Assembly: GCF_018326425.1 (NCBI RefSeq)
Contig: NZ_AP024601.1
Location: forward strand, 670,001-734,000
DNA from: Polycladomyces abyssicola
GTDB taxonomy: Bacteria; Bacillota; Bacilli; Thermoactinomycetales; JIR-001
Reading direction: 5' to 3'
DNA: 64,000 nucleotides
Shown in pieces: positions 35,421-44,280 of this stretch. The notes under the pieces were generated by a model. The model saw nothing but the letters and a program-made list of their open reading frames with translations. It searched no databases and was not told the DNA's origin. The translations under genes were made by a program, and so were the position numbers. Each line of letters begins with the position of its first letter. The stretch's first letter is position 1.

Positions 35421-36557
35421 ATGCGTTTGGATACCAAGTTGATTCATGCCGGTGTGTTCGGTGACGTGCACACCGGGGCGGTCACCGTGCCGATCTACCA
35501 AGTGTCGACTTATAAGCAGGAAGGAATCGGCCAGCATAAAGGATATGAATACTCCCGAACCGGCAACCCGACGCGAGCAGCGTTGGAACAATTGATCGCA
35601 GAATTGGAAAACGGTACGCGCGGACTGGCTTTCGCCTCCGGTATGGCCGCTGTGTCGACGATTCTTTCGTTGTTTGATCAGGGGGATCACCTGGTGGTGG
35701 GTGACGACGTGTACGGCGGCACCTACCGGGTGTTGACCAAGGTGTTCAACCGGCTGGGCATTGATTCGACTTTCGTGGATACGAGCGATTTGGACCAAGT
35801 AAGGCAGGCGATCCGCCCCAATACCAAGGCGGTGTACCTGGAAACACCCAGCAATCCTTTGCTCAAAGTGTCGGATATTGAGGCGGTGGCCGGTATTTGC
35901 CGCGAGCGGAACGTGCTGTTGATCGTGGATAACACGTTTATGACACCGTACTGGCAAAACCCGCTCGATTTGGGTGCCGATATCGTCATTCACAGTGCGA
36001 CCAAATATCTGGGCGGACACAGTGACGTCGTGGCCGGCTTGGTTGCGGTCACAGATGAAGACCTGGGTGAGCAATTGCATTTCCTGCAAAACTCGATCGG
36101 CGGTGTGTTGGGACCCCAGGACTCCTACTTGTTGATCAGAGGTATCAAAACACTGGGTGTGCGGATGCGCCAGCATGAAGCCAATGCCCGTCAACTGGCG
36201 GAATGGCTGAAGGATCGCGACGATATCGAGAAAGTCTATTATCCAGGCCTTCCGGATCATCCGGGACACGACATCGCTGCACGCCAAGCGCGCGGATTCG
36301 GCGGCATGATTTCGTTTGATGTGGGCAGCGGCAGGCGGGCCGAACAAGTCGTGAAAAAAGTGCGGTACTTCACGCTGGCGGAAAGTCTGGGAGCGGTAGA
36401 AAGCCTGATCAGTGTTCCCGCGAGAATGACCCATGCTTCCATTCCGCCGGAGCGGCGTGCCGAACTGGGCATCACCGACGGGTTGATCCGGATTTCAGTA
36501 GGAGTGGAAGACATCGCCGACCTGATGGATGATTTGGATCAAGCGCTTCGTTCATAA
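35421..36557 (+). CDS. mccB: cystathionine gamma-lyase / homocysteine gamma-lyase (MccB)
   Basis: PLP enzyme of the Cys/Met metabolism family, 378 residues, cleaving cystathionine to cysteine. It starts MRLDTKLIHAGVFGDVHTGA; YSRTGNPTRAALE is the PLP-phosphate loop, the aldimine lysine is in HSATKYLGGHSD, and ISVGVEDIADLMDDLDQAL closes the domain. The ATG at 35421 begins 5 nt after the mccA stop, with GGGAGGGA upstream. No mtn, luxS or mccG-type partner genes are in view. Confidence 0.93.
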   Translation: MRLDTKLIHAGVFGDVHTGAVTVPIYQVSTYKQEGIGQHKGYEYSRTGNPTRAALEQLIAELENGTRGLAFASGMAAVSTILSLFDQGDHLVVGDDVYGGTYRVLTKVFNRLGIDSTFVDTSDLDQVRQAIRPNTKAVYLETPSNPLLKVSDIEAVAGICRERNVLLIVDNTFMTPYWQNPLDLGADIVIHSATKYLGGHSDVVAGLVAVTDEDLGEQLHFLQNSIGGVLGPQDSYLLIRGIKTLGVRMRQHEANARQLAEWLKDRDDIEKVYYPGLPDHPGHDIAARQARGFGGMISFDVGSGRRAEQVVKKVRYFTLAESLGAVESLISVPARMTHASIPPERRAELGITDGLIRISVGVEDIADLMDDLDQALRS

Positions 36558-36592
36558 GAAACATCAGAGGAGAAAGCGGGAGGAGTAACTCC

Positions 36593-36922
36593 ATGAAAAC
36601 GCAACCGATCGAGATCCTCGTTTTCGGTGCGGACACCCCTTGCCCCAGTTGTGTGAACGGTCCGTCCTCCCGGGAAACGGCTGATTGGTTGGAAGCGGCG
36701 TTAGGGAGGAAGTACGGTAGTCAAATCACTGTTCGGTATATCGACATCGAGCATCCCGAAGGGGAAGAGGAAACCGCCTTTGCGTCCAGGGTGCTCGACG
36801 GTGAGTACTTTTATCCGGTGGTGGTGATCGGCAGTGAAGTGGTGGCAGAGGGGGATCCCAAGCTGAAAGTGATCCAAACCAAATTGGAGGCGCTTGGAGC
36901 CGTTCCCACCGAACTGCGCTAA
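36593..36922 (+). CDS. yuzD: YuzD family protein
   Basis: A 109-residue thioredoxin-like protein of the DUF1462/YuzD family. The N-terminal strand is followed by ADTPCPSCVNGPSSRETADW, with a redox-type C17-x2-C20 pair; then IDIEHPEGEEE and YFYPVVVIGSEVVAEGDPKL. Function not established; the fold suggests electron or metal transfer. In B. subtilis it lies in the yut/yuz region near yutI. Downstream of mccB by 35 nt, so possibly in the same transcript; AGGAGTAACTCC precedes the ATG. Confidence 0.88.
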   Translation: MKTQPIEILVFGADTPCPSCVNGPSSRETADWLEAALGRKYGSQITVRYIDIEHPEGEEETAFASRVLDGEYFYPVVVIGSEVVAEGDPKLKVIQTKLEALGAVPTELR

Positions 36923-37054
36923 GGCGTGTCCGGTCAACCATCAAGTGGCATTTTTCCAAAGCGAGCGAGACTAAGCCCGACTGAGCATGGATATCCGAAA
37001 AGCGCAGGCGGTTCGGATGAAATTCGCTATTCACGCTTGGCATATTGTTTGGTC

Positions 37055-37087
37055 AAGCCCTGCCCTTCTGAGGTTAGGGCTTTTTTG
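37055..37087 (+). terminator. terminator of mccA-mccB-yuzD
   Basis: AAGCCCT and AGGGCTT around a 14-nt loop, followed by TTTTTTGTTTTG. The rest of the 380-nt gap up to pgsB (36923-37302) holds no gene and no recognisable riboswitch. Confidence 0.7.
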
Positions 37088-37302
37088 TTTTGTGGAAAAT
37101 CGTAGAGAACGCAACTTCTATATAGATTTTTCTGTTTGAAGTTTGTATTATTGAGTAGTGATAGCAATTGTATATCTTCGTTCAATCCACCAAAACATGC
37201 CTGGAAAGAAGGGATTATGTAATACAAAGGACAATGCCTGAATCTGCTTAGTTGCATTTATTCTTTGACAGTTGCGATTACCCATGCAGGAGTTGAAGGA
37301 GA

Positions 37303-38496
37303 ATGTGGTTGATCCCGTTATTTATTGGCTTCCTGTTGTTGATCGGGATATGGGAGCGGATTCAGCATCAGAAAAACATCAACGCCATTCCCATCCGCAT
37401 AAATGTAAACGGTATCCGGGGGAAATCGACGGTGACGCGGTTGATTACCGGCATCTGCATCGAAGCGGGATATCGCACGGTGGGGAAAACGACCGGTACC
37501 GCCGCTCGGATGATCTACTGGTTCACTGATGAGGAAAAGCCGATCAAACGTCGGCCAGAAGGTCCCAATATCCGTGAACAAAAAATGGTGGTGGCCGAGG
37601 CCGCCAAACTGGGAGCGGAATGTTTGGTAAGCGAATGTATGGCCGTCAATCCTGATTATCAGGAAGTGTTTCAAAATCAGCTGTTACAGGCCAATATCGG
37701 CGTGATCGTCAACGTGCTGGAAGATCATATGGACGTGATGGGGCCAACATTGAAAGAAGTGGCGCAAGCCTTGTCGGCCACCATCCCGTACAACGGTCAT
37801 CTCATCGTGTCGGACGGTCCGTTCGTCCCTTATTTCAAACGGATCGCCCGTGAACGAAAAACCAAGGTAATCGTGGCTGATAACTCGAAAATCTCGGAGG
37901 AGTACCTTCGGCAATTCGACTATATGGTGTTCCCTGAAAACGCGGCACTAGCGCTGGCGGTTGCCGAAGCGCTCGGTATCGACGAGGAAACGGCACTCAG
38001 GGGAATGTTGAACGCGCATCCTGACCCGGGAGCACTTCGGATTTATCCGCTCAACCGTCATAATCCCAATCCAGCTTACTTTGTCAACGGTTTTGCCGCC
38101 AATGATGCTGCTTCCACCCTCAACATCTGGGAACGCGTCAAACATTTGGGCTATCCGACTGACGATCCGGTCATTATCATGAACTGCCGTGCGGACCGGG
38201 TGGATCGTACCGAACAATTTGCCCGCGACGTTCTGCCGTACATAAAGTCGGACACAGTCGTAGCCATTGGAGAGAGTGTCAAGCCGATTGTGGATGCTTA
38301 TGAGGCGGGAATGATCCCGGCAAAACGCTTGTTGAACATGGAAGGGAAAACGACTGAGGATATTTTTGAGGCGATTCGGGACAAGCTGGAAGGGCGTGTC
38401 ATCTACGGCGTGGGCAATATTCACGGTGCGGCGGAACCGTTGTGTGAGCTGTTTGAGCAGATGAAGGAACAACAAGTGGTTCAAATCGTCGGCTAG
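37303..38496 (+). CDS. pgsB: poly-gamma-glutamate synthase PgsB/CapB
   Basis: ATP-dependent amide ligase subunit that polymerises glutamate through its gamma-carboxyl at the membrane. After a short N-terminal hydrophobic segment come the P-loop [57 protein letters not shown] and [14 protein letters not shown], nearly unchanged from B. subtilis PgsB. The start is set at MWLIP by similarity to PgsB, although the GAAGGAG is very close; TTG at 37309 is an alternative. 397 residues, first gene of pgsB-pgsC-pgsA-capD. Confidence 0.97.
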   Translation: MWLIPLFIGFLLLIGIWERIQHQKNINAIPIRINVNGIRGKSTVTRLITGICIEAGYRTVGKTTGTAARMIYWFTDEEKPIKRRPEGPNIREQKMVVAEAAKLGAECLVSECMAVNPDYQEVFQNQLLQANIGVIVNVLEDHMDVMGPTLKEVAQALSATIPYNGHLIVSDGPFVPYFKRIARERKTKVIVADNSKISEEYLRQFDYMVFPENAALALAVAEALGIDEETALRGMLNAHPDPGALRIYPLNRHNPNPAYFVNGFAANDAASTLNIWERVKHLGYPTDDPVIIMNCRADRVDRTEQFARDVLPYIKSDTVVAIGESVKPIVDAYEAGMIPAKRLLNMEGKTTEDIFEAIRDKLEGRVIYGVGNIHGAAEPLCELFEQMKEQQVVQIVG

Positions 38497-38508
38497 GGGG
38501 AAATGCAG

Positions 38509-38994
38509 GTGTTTGGCTCGGACTTATATATTGCGCTTATCATCGGTGTGGTGCTCAGCCTGCTTTTTGCAGAGAAAGTGGGTGTGGTCCCAGCCGGTTT
38601 GATCGTGCCGGGGTACTTGGCTTTGATCTTTGATCAGCCGGTATTTATATTGACTGTTTTGCTGATCAGCTTTGCCACTTACCTGATCGTCACACAGATC
38701 ATCGCCCGGTTCACCATTTTGTATGGCCGCAGGAAATTTGCCGCCATGCTGATAGTCGGCATCGCCCTGAAACTGGCTCTAGATGCGGCCGCGCCGATCA
38801 CGTTTCCGTTTGTACCCCTGGAAGTGGAGGAATTCCGTGGCATCGGTGTGGTTGTTCCGGGCTTGATCGCTAACACGATCCAAAAACAGGGGCTGGTGTT
38901 TACAGTAGGCAGCACGCTGCTGCTCAGCGGATTGACGTTCCTGATTCTGTTTCTTTATCCTATCGCAATCGAATATGTGCATTCCTTTATCTAG
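38509..38994 (+). CDS. pgsC: poly-gamma-glutamate synthase PgsC/CapC
   Basis: Integral membrane subunit with about five helices and no known catalytic motif, required with PgsB for polymerisation. FGSDLYIALIIGVVLSLLFA, VPAGLIVPGYLAL, YGRRKFAAMLIVGIALK and GLIANTIQKQGL match PgsC. The GTG at 38509 reproduces the MFGSDLY start of the B. subtilis protein and has GGGGG 8 nt upstream; ATG 38503 is the alternative. An insertion near residue 105 and a longer C-terminus make it about a dozen residues longer than B. subtilis PgsC. Confidence 0.95.
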   Translation: MFGSDLYIALIIGVVLSLLFAEKVGVVPAGLIVPGYLALIFDQPVFILTVLLISFATYLIVTQIIARFTILYGRRKFAAMLIVGIALKLALDAAAPITFPFVPLEVEEFRGIGVVVPGLIANTIQKQGLVFTVGSTLLLSGLTFLILFLYPIAIEYVHSFI

Positions 38995-39006
38995 GAAGTG
39001 ACCATC

Positions 39007-40179
39007 GTGAGATTGACATGGAAGCAACGACTGTTGATAACCATCAAGCGACAAAAGAAACAAGCGTTGATGCACACGACGATCGCCACGATCGTCTGTC
39101 TGGTTTTATTGGCCTTGTTACAATGGTGGACGCCGGTGGAGGCGGCCTCAGTGCAAAAGGACAAGCGGGCCTTTGTCACGGTGACCATGGTGGGGGACAT
39201 GATGTTTGCCCGCAACATGAATATCGTCACCAACCATTACGGATATGATTATTTGTTTCAATATGCGCGGCCTTATTTTCAATCCTCCGATCTGGTGACA
39301 GGGAATTTCGAGAATCCGATTGTCTTGAAACCGGGTTATCCGTTGGCGGAAAAGTTCATTCATCTTAAAACCGGACCGGAAGCGGCCAAAGTACTGGCGC
39401 GAATGGGATTCGACGTCGTCAACCTGGCCAACAACCATATGAAGGATTTTGGGAAACCCGGCTTAATGGACACGCGGAAAGTCTTTCGCCAGGTGGGCGT
39501 GGACACCGTAGGGGCCGGTCGGGATCTGAAAAGTGCCAAACAGATCCGTTATTTCACAATCAATGGCGTAAAAGTGGCCGTATTGGGCATTTCGGAAGTA
39601 TTGCCAGAAGGTTTTCGTGCCTACAAGGATCGCTCCGGGATCCTGCCGGCCGATCCCAATATCTTTATGCCATTGGTTGCGAAGGCCAAGCGGAATGCGG
39701 ACCTGGTGCTGGTTCACATCCATTGGGGAGTCGAATACGACAGCCATTATCACCCCCGTCAACGCGATCTTGCACATGCGTTGGCGGATGCCGGTGCCGA
39801 CATCATCATCGGTCATCATCCGCATGTATTGGAACCAGTCGAGGTGTACAACAACAGCGTGATTTTCTACAGCTTGGGCAACTTCGTGTTTGACCAGGGA
39901 TGGTCCCGAACCAAAGAGACTGCATTGGTGCAGTACAAGCTATACCCGGACGGTAAGGCCCGCATTGAGATCGTCCCGATGATGATCCGGCAAGGACAGC
40001 CTCGTCCGGTTTTCGGGTGGACCAATCTATATCGTCGGGAAAAGATCTTCTCCGAGATCACCGAGGAGCCGATGTACACAGATCAATGGAATCAGGTGTG
40101 GAAAAGGGAGGGGGATCTCCTGGTGCGGGAAGTGGATCATTCCCGCGTGTTGAAGGGGATGAAACAACATGGGCAATAG
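39007..40179 (+). CDS. pgsA: poly-gamma-glutamate synthesis protein PgsA/CapA
   Basis: A 390-residue membrane-anchored CapA-family protein involved in polymer transport or assembly. An N-terminal transmembrane helix (ATIVCLVLLALLQWW) is followed by an extracellular metallophosphoesterase-like domain: MVGDMMFARNMN, GNFENPIVL, NLANNHMKDFG, HIHWGVEYD and GHHPHVLEPVE, SLGNFVFDQGW. The metal-binding His/Asn/Asp residues appear intact. GTG 39007 has AGGAAG 9 nt upstream. The 3' end overlaps capD by 11 nt. Confidence 0.95.
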   Translation: MRLTWKQRLLITIKRQKKQALMHTTIATIVCLVLLALLQWWTPVEAASVQKDKRAFVTVTMVGDMMFARNMNIVTNHYGYDYLFQYARPYFQSSDLVTGNFENPIVLKPGYPLAEKFIHLKTGPEAAKVLARMGFDVVNLANNHMKDFGKPGLMDTRKVFRQVGVDTVGAGRDLKSAKQIRYFTINGVKVAVLGISEVLPEGFRAYKDRSGILPADPNIFMPLVAKAKRNADLVLVHIHWGVEYDSHYHPRQRDLAHALADAGADIIIGHHPHVLEPVEVYNNSVIFYSLGNFVFDQGWSRTKETALVQYKLYPDGKARIEIVPMMIRQGQPRPVFGWTNLYRREKIFSEITEEPMYTDQWNQVWKREGDLLVREVDHSRVLKGMKQHGQ

Positions 40180-41797
40180 GGTGTGGATCGCGTTGTTGAG
40201 CGTCATCGTCATCATCGGGATGTTGGGCGTCTATCAATTCGGCGCGATGCAAGGGAAGAAGGATGTGTTGGGACAGGAAGAGGAAGGCGGCAAAAAATAT
40301 GGCGTCGCCGCGGCACACCCCCTGGCTGTTGACGTGGGCATGGATATTTTGGAACAGGGGGGCAACGCCGTGGATGCGGCGGTGGCCGTTTCTTACGCGC
40401 TGGGTGTCGTGGAACCGTTCGGCTCCGGCATCGGTGGCGGTGGAACCATGCTGATCTATCCAGCAGGAGGCAAGAAGCCGGTAGTGATCGACTACCGGGA
40501 GATGGCACCTTCTAAGGGTTATATTACCAAGAACGGTGTGGGAGTACCGGGCATGGTCAAAGGAATGGAGCTGGCGAATAATAAGTTCGGTTCGATACCG
40601 ATGGCCAAATTGATCGAACCCTCCATTCAGTTGGCGGAAGAGGGATTTGAAGTGACGCCCTTGCTCACGAGACGGTTGGAAGCGGCACGAGGGCGCCTCC
40701 CGGTTCGGGATTTACCGCAGTTTTTCCCGGACGGTGAGCCGGTTCAACCAGGCCAGTTATTGCAGCAAAAGGATTTGGCTCGGACATTGAGAGCGATTCA
40801 GAAAAAAGGATCCGATGCGTTTTACAAGGGAGAGATTGCTCAGGACATCGTGCGCGCGGTCGGCGGTATTCGGTCGTTGGACCTGAAGGCGTACAAGCCG
40901 GAGGAAAAGGAACCGGTTCGCGGAAAATTCGCCGGTTACGAAGTGGTATCCGCCGCCCCACCTTCTGGTGGTGTCATGTTGATTCAATCCCTGCAAATGG
41001 CCGAGCACATGCATGTGGAGCAGACGCGGGAGCTGTCAGCTGACTTTATCCATTTGGTCGGGGAGATTAACAAACGGGCCTTTCAGGAGCGGGTGGAGAA
41101 GATGGGGGACCCGCGTTTCGTTCACGTACCCGTAGAGGAAATGGTGAGCGAGGAGCATACCCGCCGGATGGCGTTGGACATCGACATGGACAAGTTGTCT
41201 GATAAATACAAGGAAGCAGTCGATTCTTTGGCTGATCGGGAGGATCACGACAACACCACCCATTTTGTCATTGTTGACAGGGAAGGAAACATGGTGTCGG
41301 TGACCAACACCTTGAGCAACTTCTTCGGATCGGGCGTCTACGTGGACGGATTTTTTCTCAACAACCAACTGAAAAACTTCAGTTTCCGCGATAATTCACC
41401 CAACCGCGCCCAACCGGGCAAACGGCCAATCAGTTACACGGCGCCCACCATCTTAGCCAAAGACGGCGAGCCGATCATCGGCATCGGGAGTGCGGGAGGT
41501 CGCCGCATTCCGCCCATGTTGACGGAAGTGCTGATTCGTATGTTGAAATATCATGAACCGATCCAGACTGCCATCAATGAACCACGGTTTTTGGTTGAGG
41601 GGAATGAGGTATTTGTGGAAAAGGATTTGCCCGAGGATGTGAAGCGGGAACTCCGGCGCAGGGGTTACACGGTGACAGTGAAGGGAAATTCCCTGTTTTA
41701 CGGTGGCATACAAGGCTTGGTGATCGACAAGGAAAATGATCGGATTGACGGCGGTGCCGACCCGCGCCGGGACGGGGCGTGGAAGGCCGGACCTTAA
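40169..41797 (+). CDS. capD: CapD-type gamma-glutamyltransferase for polyglutamate
   Basis: A 542-residue Ntn-hydrolase of the gamma-glutamyltransferase family, with an N-terminal membrane anchor (IALLSVIVIIGMLGVYQF). AAAHPLAVDVGMDILEQGGN and EPFGSGIGGGGTMLI mark the family. The autoprocessing nucleophile is the first Thr of NTTHFVIVD, about residue 363. In Bacillus anthracis CapD attaches polyglutamate to peptidoglycan and trims it; membership in the pgsBCA operon implies the same here. Unlike secreted PgdS hydrolases it is encoded in the operon, suggesting anchored rather than released polymer. Confidence 0.93.
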   Translation: MGNRVWIALLSVIVIIGMLGVYQFGAMQGKKDVLGQEEEGGKKYGVAAAHPLAVDVGMDILEQGGNAVDAAVAVSYALGVVEPFGSGIGGGGTMLIYPAGGKKPVVIDYREMAPSKGYITKNGVGVPGMVKGMELANNKFGSIPMAKLIEPSIQLAEEGFEVTPLLTRRLEAARGRLPVRDLPQFFPDGEPVQPGQLLQQKDLARTLRAIQKKGSDAFYKGEIAQDIVRAVGGIRSLDLKAYKPEEKEPVRGKFAGYEVVSAAPPSGGVMLIQSLQMAEHMHVEQTRELSADFIHLVGEINKRAFQERVEKMGDPRFVHVPVEEMVSEEHTRRMALDIDMDKLSDKYKEAVDSLADREDHDNTTHFVIVDREGNMVSVTNTLSNFFGSGVYVDGFFLNNQLKNFSFRDNSPNRAQPGKRPISYTAPTILAKDGEPIIGIGSAGGRRIPPMLTEVLIRMLKYHEPIQTAINEPRFLVEGNEVFVEKDLPEDVKRELRRRGYTVTVKGNSLFYGGIQGLVIDKENDRIDGGADPRRDGAWKAGP

Positions 41798-41824
41798 TGG
41801 TGGTGTCGGAAGGAAGGCGAAGAT

Positions 41825-42412
41825 ATGAAGCGATTGTTGCGTAACCTGATTCCGGTCTTGATCGTGGGACTTCTCCTGTATGTGCTCATCGACTTCAAAC
41901 ATGTCGAAACGTTGACGCCGCAGGAGCGGGCGGCGATCGAGCGCTATCGTCAGGAGTTGTTGCACGGGACATTGGCTACCGAAGGGCCGTCCCGCCCGAT
42001 TTTGACCGAATCGGAGTTCCAAATGGTGGCCCAGTCCATCAACAAATTGCATCAATATGAAAACTACTTGGTATACGGGGAAGAATGGGGCTACCCCATT
42101 CCAAACAAAGATCAGGAGTTTCAAAAACTGTTCTTGTGGATCGATCAGAAAGAGCGTTCCCGTACGCCTTATCGTCCCTTCTTCTCCGCTTTGCGCGAAG
42201 ATCTAACCAATACGAAGAAGCAGTGGGGAACAGAATATTCCCATAACATCCTCCATGATTTGGAGGAATTTGCGTTTTCATCCCAAATCAGCACCGCGTC
42301 TAGCCATGGTGTTTCCAAAACGCTTGACGTCATGAAACAACAAGGACTCAAACTGATCGAACAGGATAAACGGCTCAAACGAGGCATGCCGCCATCTCCA
42401 CAACATCCGTGA
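41825..42412 (+). CDS. membrane-anchored protein of unknown function, end of the polyglutamate operon
   Basis: A 195-residue protein with a single N-terminal transmembrane segment (NLIPVLIVGLLLYVLI, residues 7-22) and a hydrophilic, mostly helical extracytoplasmic part. Visible stretches include LTPQERAAIERYRQELLHGT, LTESEFQMVAQSINKLHQYE and EYSHNILHDLEEFAFSSQIS. I recognise no family. It starts 27 nt after capD with GGAAGGCGAAGAT upstream, so it belongs to the pgs operon and is followed by its terminator. CapE/PgsE is a much smaller (about 50-residue) component of other operons and is not seen here; this gene could replace it or act with CapD, which is inference. Confidence 0.8.
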   Translation: MKRLLRNLIPVLIVGLLLYVLIDFKHVETLTPQERAAIERYRQELLHGTLATEGPSRPILTESEFQMVAQSINKLHQYENYLVYGEEWGYPIPNKDQEFQKLFLWIDQKERSRTPYRPFFSALREDLTNTKKQWGTEYSHNILHDLEEFAFSSQISTASSHGVSKTLDVMKQQGLKLIEQDKRLKRGMPPSPQHP

Positions 42413-42457
42413 CATTCCACACACCCCAGAGGCATGGGATTTTCAGTGGCTTTTCGG

Positions 42458-42486
42458 CGCCCCTTTTGAATGGAAGGGGCGTTTTA
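42458..42486 (+). terminator. terminator of the pgs/cap operon
   Basis: CGCCCCTT (42458-42465), 8-nt loop, AAGGGGCG (42474-42481), TTTTACG. Confidence 0.85.
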
Positions 42487-42553
42487 CGTGTTATAATATA
42501 GGGAATGTGAAACGAATGTGATTGAAACCGATGATTGACGGAGTGACATTGCC

Positions 42554-42793
42554 ATGCGACCATTGATCGAGTTTTGTGTGAACAATTTGACGCCCGAATT
42601 GTTGGAAGTCAAGAAACGATTGGAGCAAGACCCGGACTTAGACGTTTTGGAATACGGTTGTTTGGGTAATTGCGGAATTTGTGCGGAAAAGCCGTACGCA
42701 TTGGTCAACGGTGATTTGATCAGTGCGGATACGGCTGAAGAATTGTATATCAAAATTCGCAAAGCCATTGACGAGATGGAATTTCGTTTTTGA
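42554..42793 (+). CDS. yuzB: YuzB (DUF1450) protein
   Basis: A 79-residue protein nearly collinear with B. subtilis YuzB: IEFCVNNLTPELLEVKKRLE, LDVLEYGCLGNCGICAEKPY and ALVNGDLISADTAEELYIKI. Its conserved cysteines (Cys near 8 and the C-x4-C-x2-C loop) suggest a thioredoxin-like ferredoxin fold that might bind a metal or cluster. Function unknown. This copy is closer to canonical YuzB than the one at 24130. GACGGAGTGACATTGCC precedes the ATG. Confidence 0.92.
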   Translation: MRPLIEFCVNNLTPELLEVKKRLEQDPDLDVLEYGCLGNCGICAEKPYALVNGDLISADTAEELYIKIRKAIDEMEFRF

Positions 42794-43022
42794 TAATTCA
42801 GGTTGACGAAGTCTGCGGGTCCCCATTCCCTGTCTCCGTTTCTGGCCCGTCGATCCGAACGTATCATTTCGCAGGAGAGCGACTGACCAAGCCCTGGCTA
42901 GCTTCGATTAGAAAACGTAGGAGAAGAGAAGCGGACCGACTCATCAGATACAACCTCGGCCACTTTCTTTCAGCTTTTGTAATAGAATGACACGTCCCAT
43001 CCAGGTTGGTGAGGTAATAGAC

Positions 43023-43052
43023 AAACCCAGCGGATAAACCGCTGGGTTTTTG
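43023..43052. terminator. terminator in the gap between yuzB and the mqnE-like genes
   Basis: AAACCCAGCGG, ATAAA loop, CCGCTGGGTTTTT. Its stem equals that of the terminator at 20478. The gap 42794-43152 otherwise holds no gene. Likely serves yuzB and possibly the convergent mqnE-like gene. Confidence 0.8.
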
Positions 43053-43152
43053 CAGGTCAGCAGAAAATAGAGATATTCAGCTGTATCCTCGACAGGAGAT
43101 CGCTCTCGACTTGGATCACCATCAGTAGCCACGACGTCAACAGTCTACCTGC

Positions 43153-44253
43153 TTAGTCGTATACTTTCACTACATTGTAGAAAGTGTCTCGTTCCACCGG
43201 CACACGGTGCGCCCCTTTGATCAACCAGATCAGCTCATCCCGCGTGAGCGAGGTTTGGGTGAGCGCACCGGCGGCATGACTGATGCGTTCTTCCACCAGG
43301 GTTCCGTGAATGTCGGAAGCGCCATAGTGCATCGAGAGTTGTGTCAGTTGCGTACCGATATTGATCCAGTACGATTTGATATGCGGGAAATTGTCCAGCA
43401 TCAGGCGACTGATCGCGATGGTTTTCAGGTCGTCCATTGCGGAGGTGCGTCGTTTGATTCCGGCATTTACACTGCGTGGTTGCATGGCGAGCGGGATAAA
43501 TACCATAAAACCGCCCGTTTCATCTTGCAATTCCCGCAGGCGGATCATATGCATCAGCCGTTCTTCATGGGTTTCAATCGATCCGTACAACATGGTGGCG
43601 TGCGTTTTCAGTCCCAGAGAATGAGCGATGCGGTGCACTTCCAGCCATTCATCGGTACTCGCTTTGTCCGGGCTCATTTTGGCGCGATACCGTTCGCTCA
43701 AAATTTCTGCCCCGCCACCTGGCAGCGTATCCAGTCCGGCGTCGATCAGCCTTTTCAACACATCTTCCACCGAAAGGCCGGAAATCTTGGCGAAAAATTG
43801 GATCTCTGCAGCGGTATAGGCTTTGATGGTCACATCAGGATAATGTTGTTTCAGGATGGCGATCGTATCCACATAGTATTCAAACGGCACCGTGTGGTTG
43901 TGTCCGCCGACGATGTGGAATTCACGGATGTTTTCCGTCATCCGCTCCCGGACATAAGCCAGTACTTCCTCCGGCGACATCGTGTAGGCTCCCTCTTCAC
44001 CGGGGTCCCGACGGAAACCGCAAAACGCACATCTGGCTTCGCAAACGTTGGTGGGGTTGATGTACATGTTTTGGATGAAATAGACCCGGTCTCCGTTTTT
44101 TTGTCGGTTGACCTGATTGGCCAGCTGTGCAATCGTCAGCAGATCTTCAGAAGCGTAGAGCGCCAACCCGTCTTCTAATGTCAACCGTTCCCCTGCGTTC
44201 ACTTTCTCCACGATCGTTGCTAAATCGGGATTGGCCTTCGCCGTGATCGTCAT
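43153..44253 (-). CDS. MqnE-family radical SAM enzyme, copy 2
   Basis: A 366-residue radical SAM protein with the cluster motif CEARCAFC (C71, C75, C78). GGHNHTVPFEYYVDTI, LPGGGAEIL and DNFPHIKSYWINIGTQLTQL place it in the MqnE/MqnC/CofH group of the futalosine menaquinone pathway. Its length and C-terminal VPVERDTFYNVVKVYD parallel the adjacent copy at 44281. MqnE converts chorismate-derived 3-carboxyvinyloxybenzoate and SAM to aminofutalosine. The segment GGFMVFIPLAMQPRSVNAGI differs from the FHPENTQL stretch in the other copy, so specificity may differ. The ATG at 44253 has GGAGGGAGG upstream, 27 nt after copy 1. Confidence 0.82.
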   Translation of the reverse strand: MTITAKANPDLATIVEKVNAGERLTLEDGLALYASEDLLTIAQLANQVNRQKNGDRVYFIQNMYINPTNVCEARCAFCGFRRDPGEEGAYTMSPEEVLAYVRERMTENIREFHIVGGHNHTVPFEYYVDTIAILKQHYPDVTIKAYTAAEIQFFAKISGLSVEDVLKRLIDAGLDTLPGGGAEILSERYRAKMSPDKASTDEWLEVHRIAHSLGLKTHATMLYGSIETHEERLMHMIRLRELQDETGGFMVFIPLAMQPRSVNAGIKRRTSAMDDLKTIAISRLMLDNFPHIKSYWINIGTQLTQLSMHYGASDIHGTLVEERISHAAGALTQTSLTRDELIWLIKGAHRVPVERDTFYNVVKVYD

Positions 44254-44280
44254 GATCAAATCCTCCCTCCGGTTCTCGGC

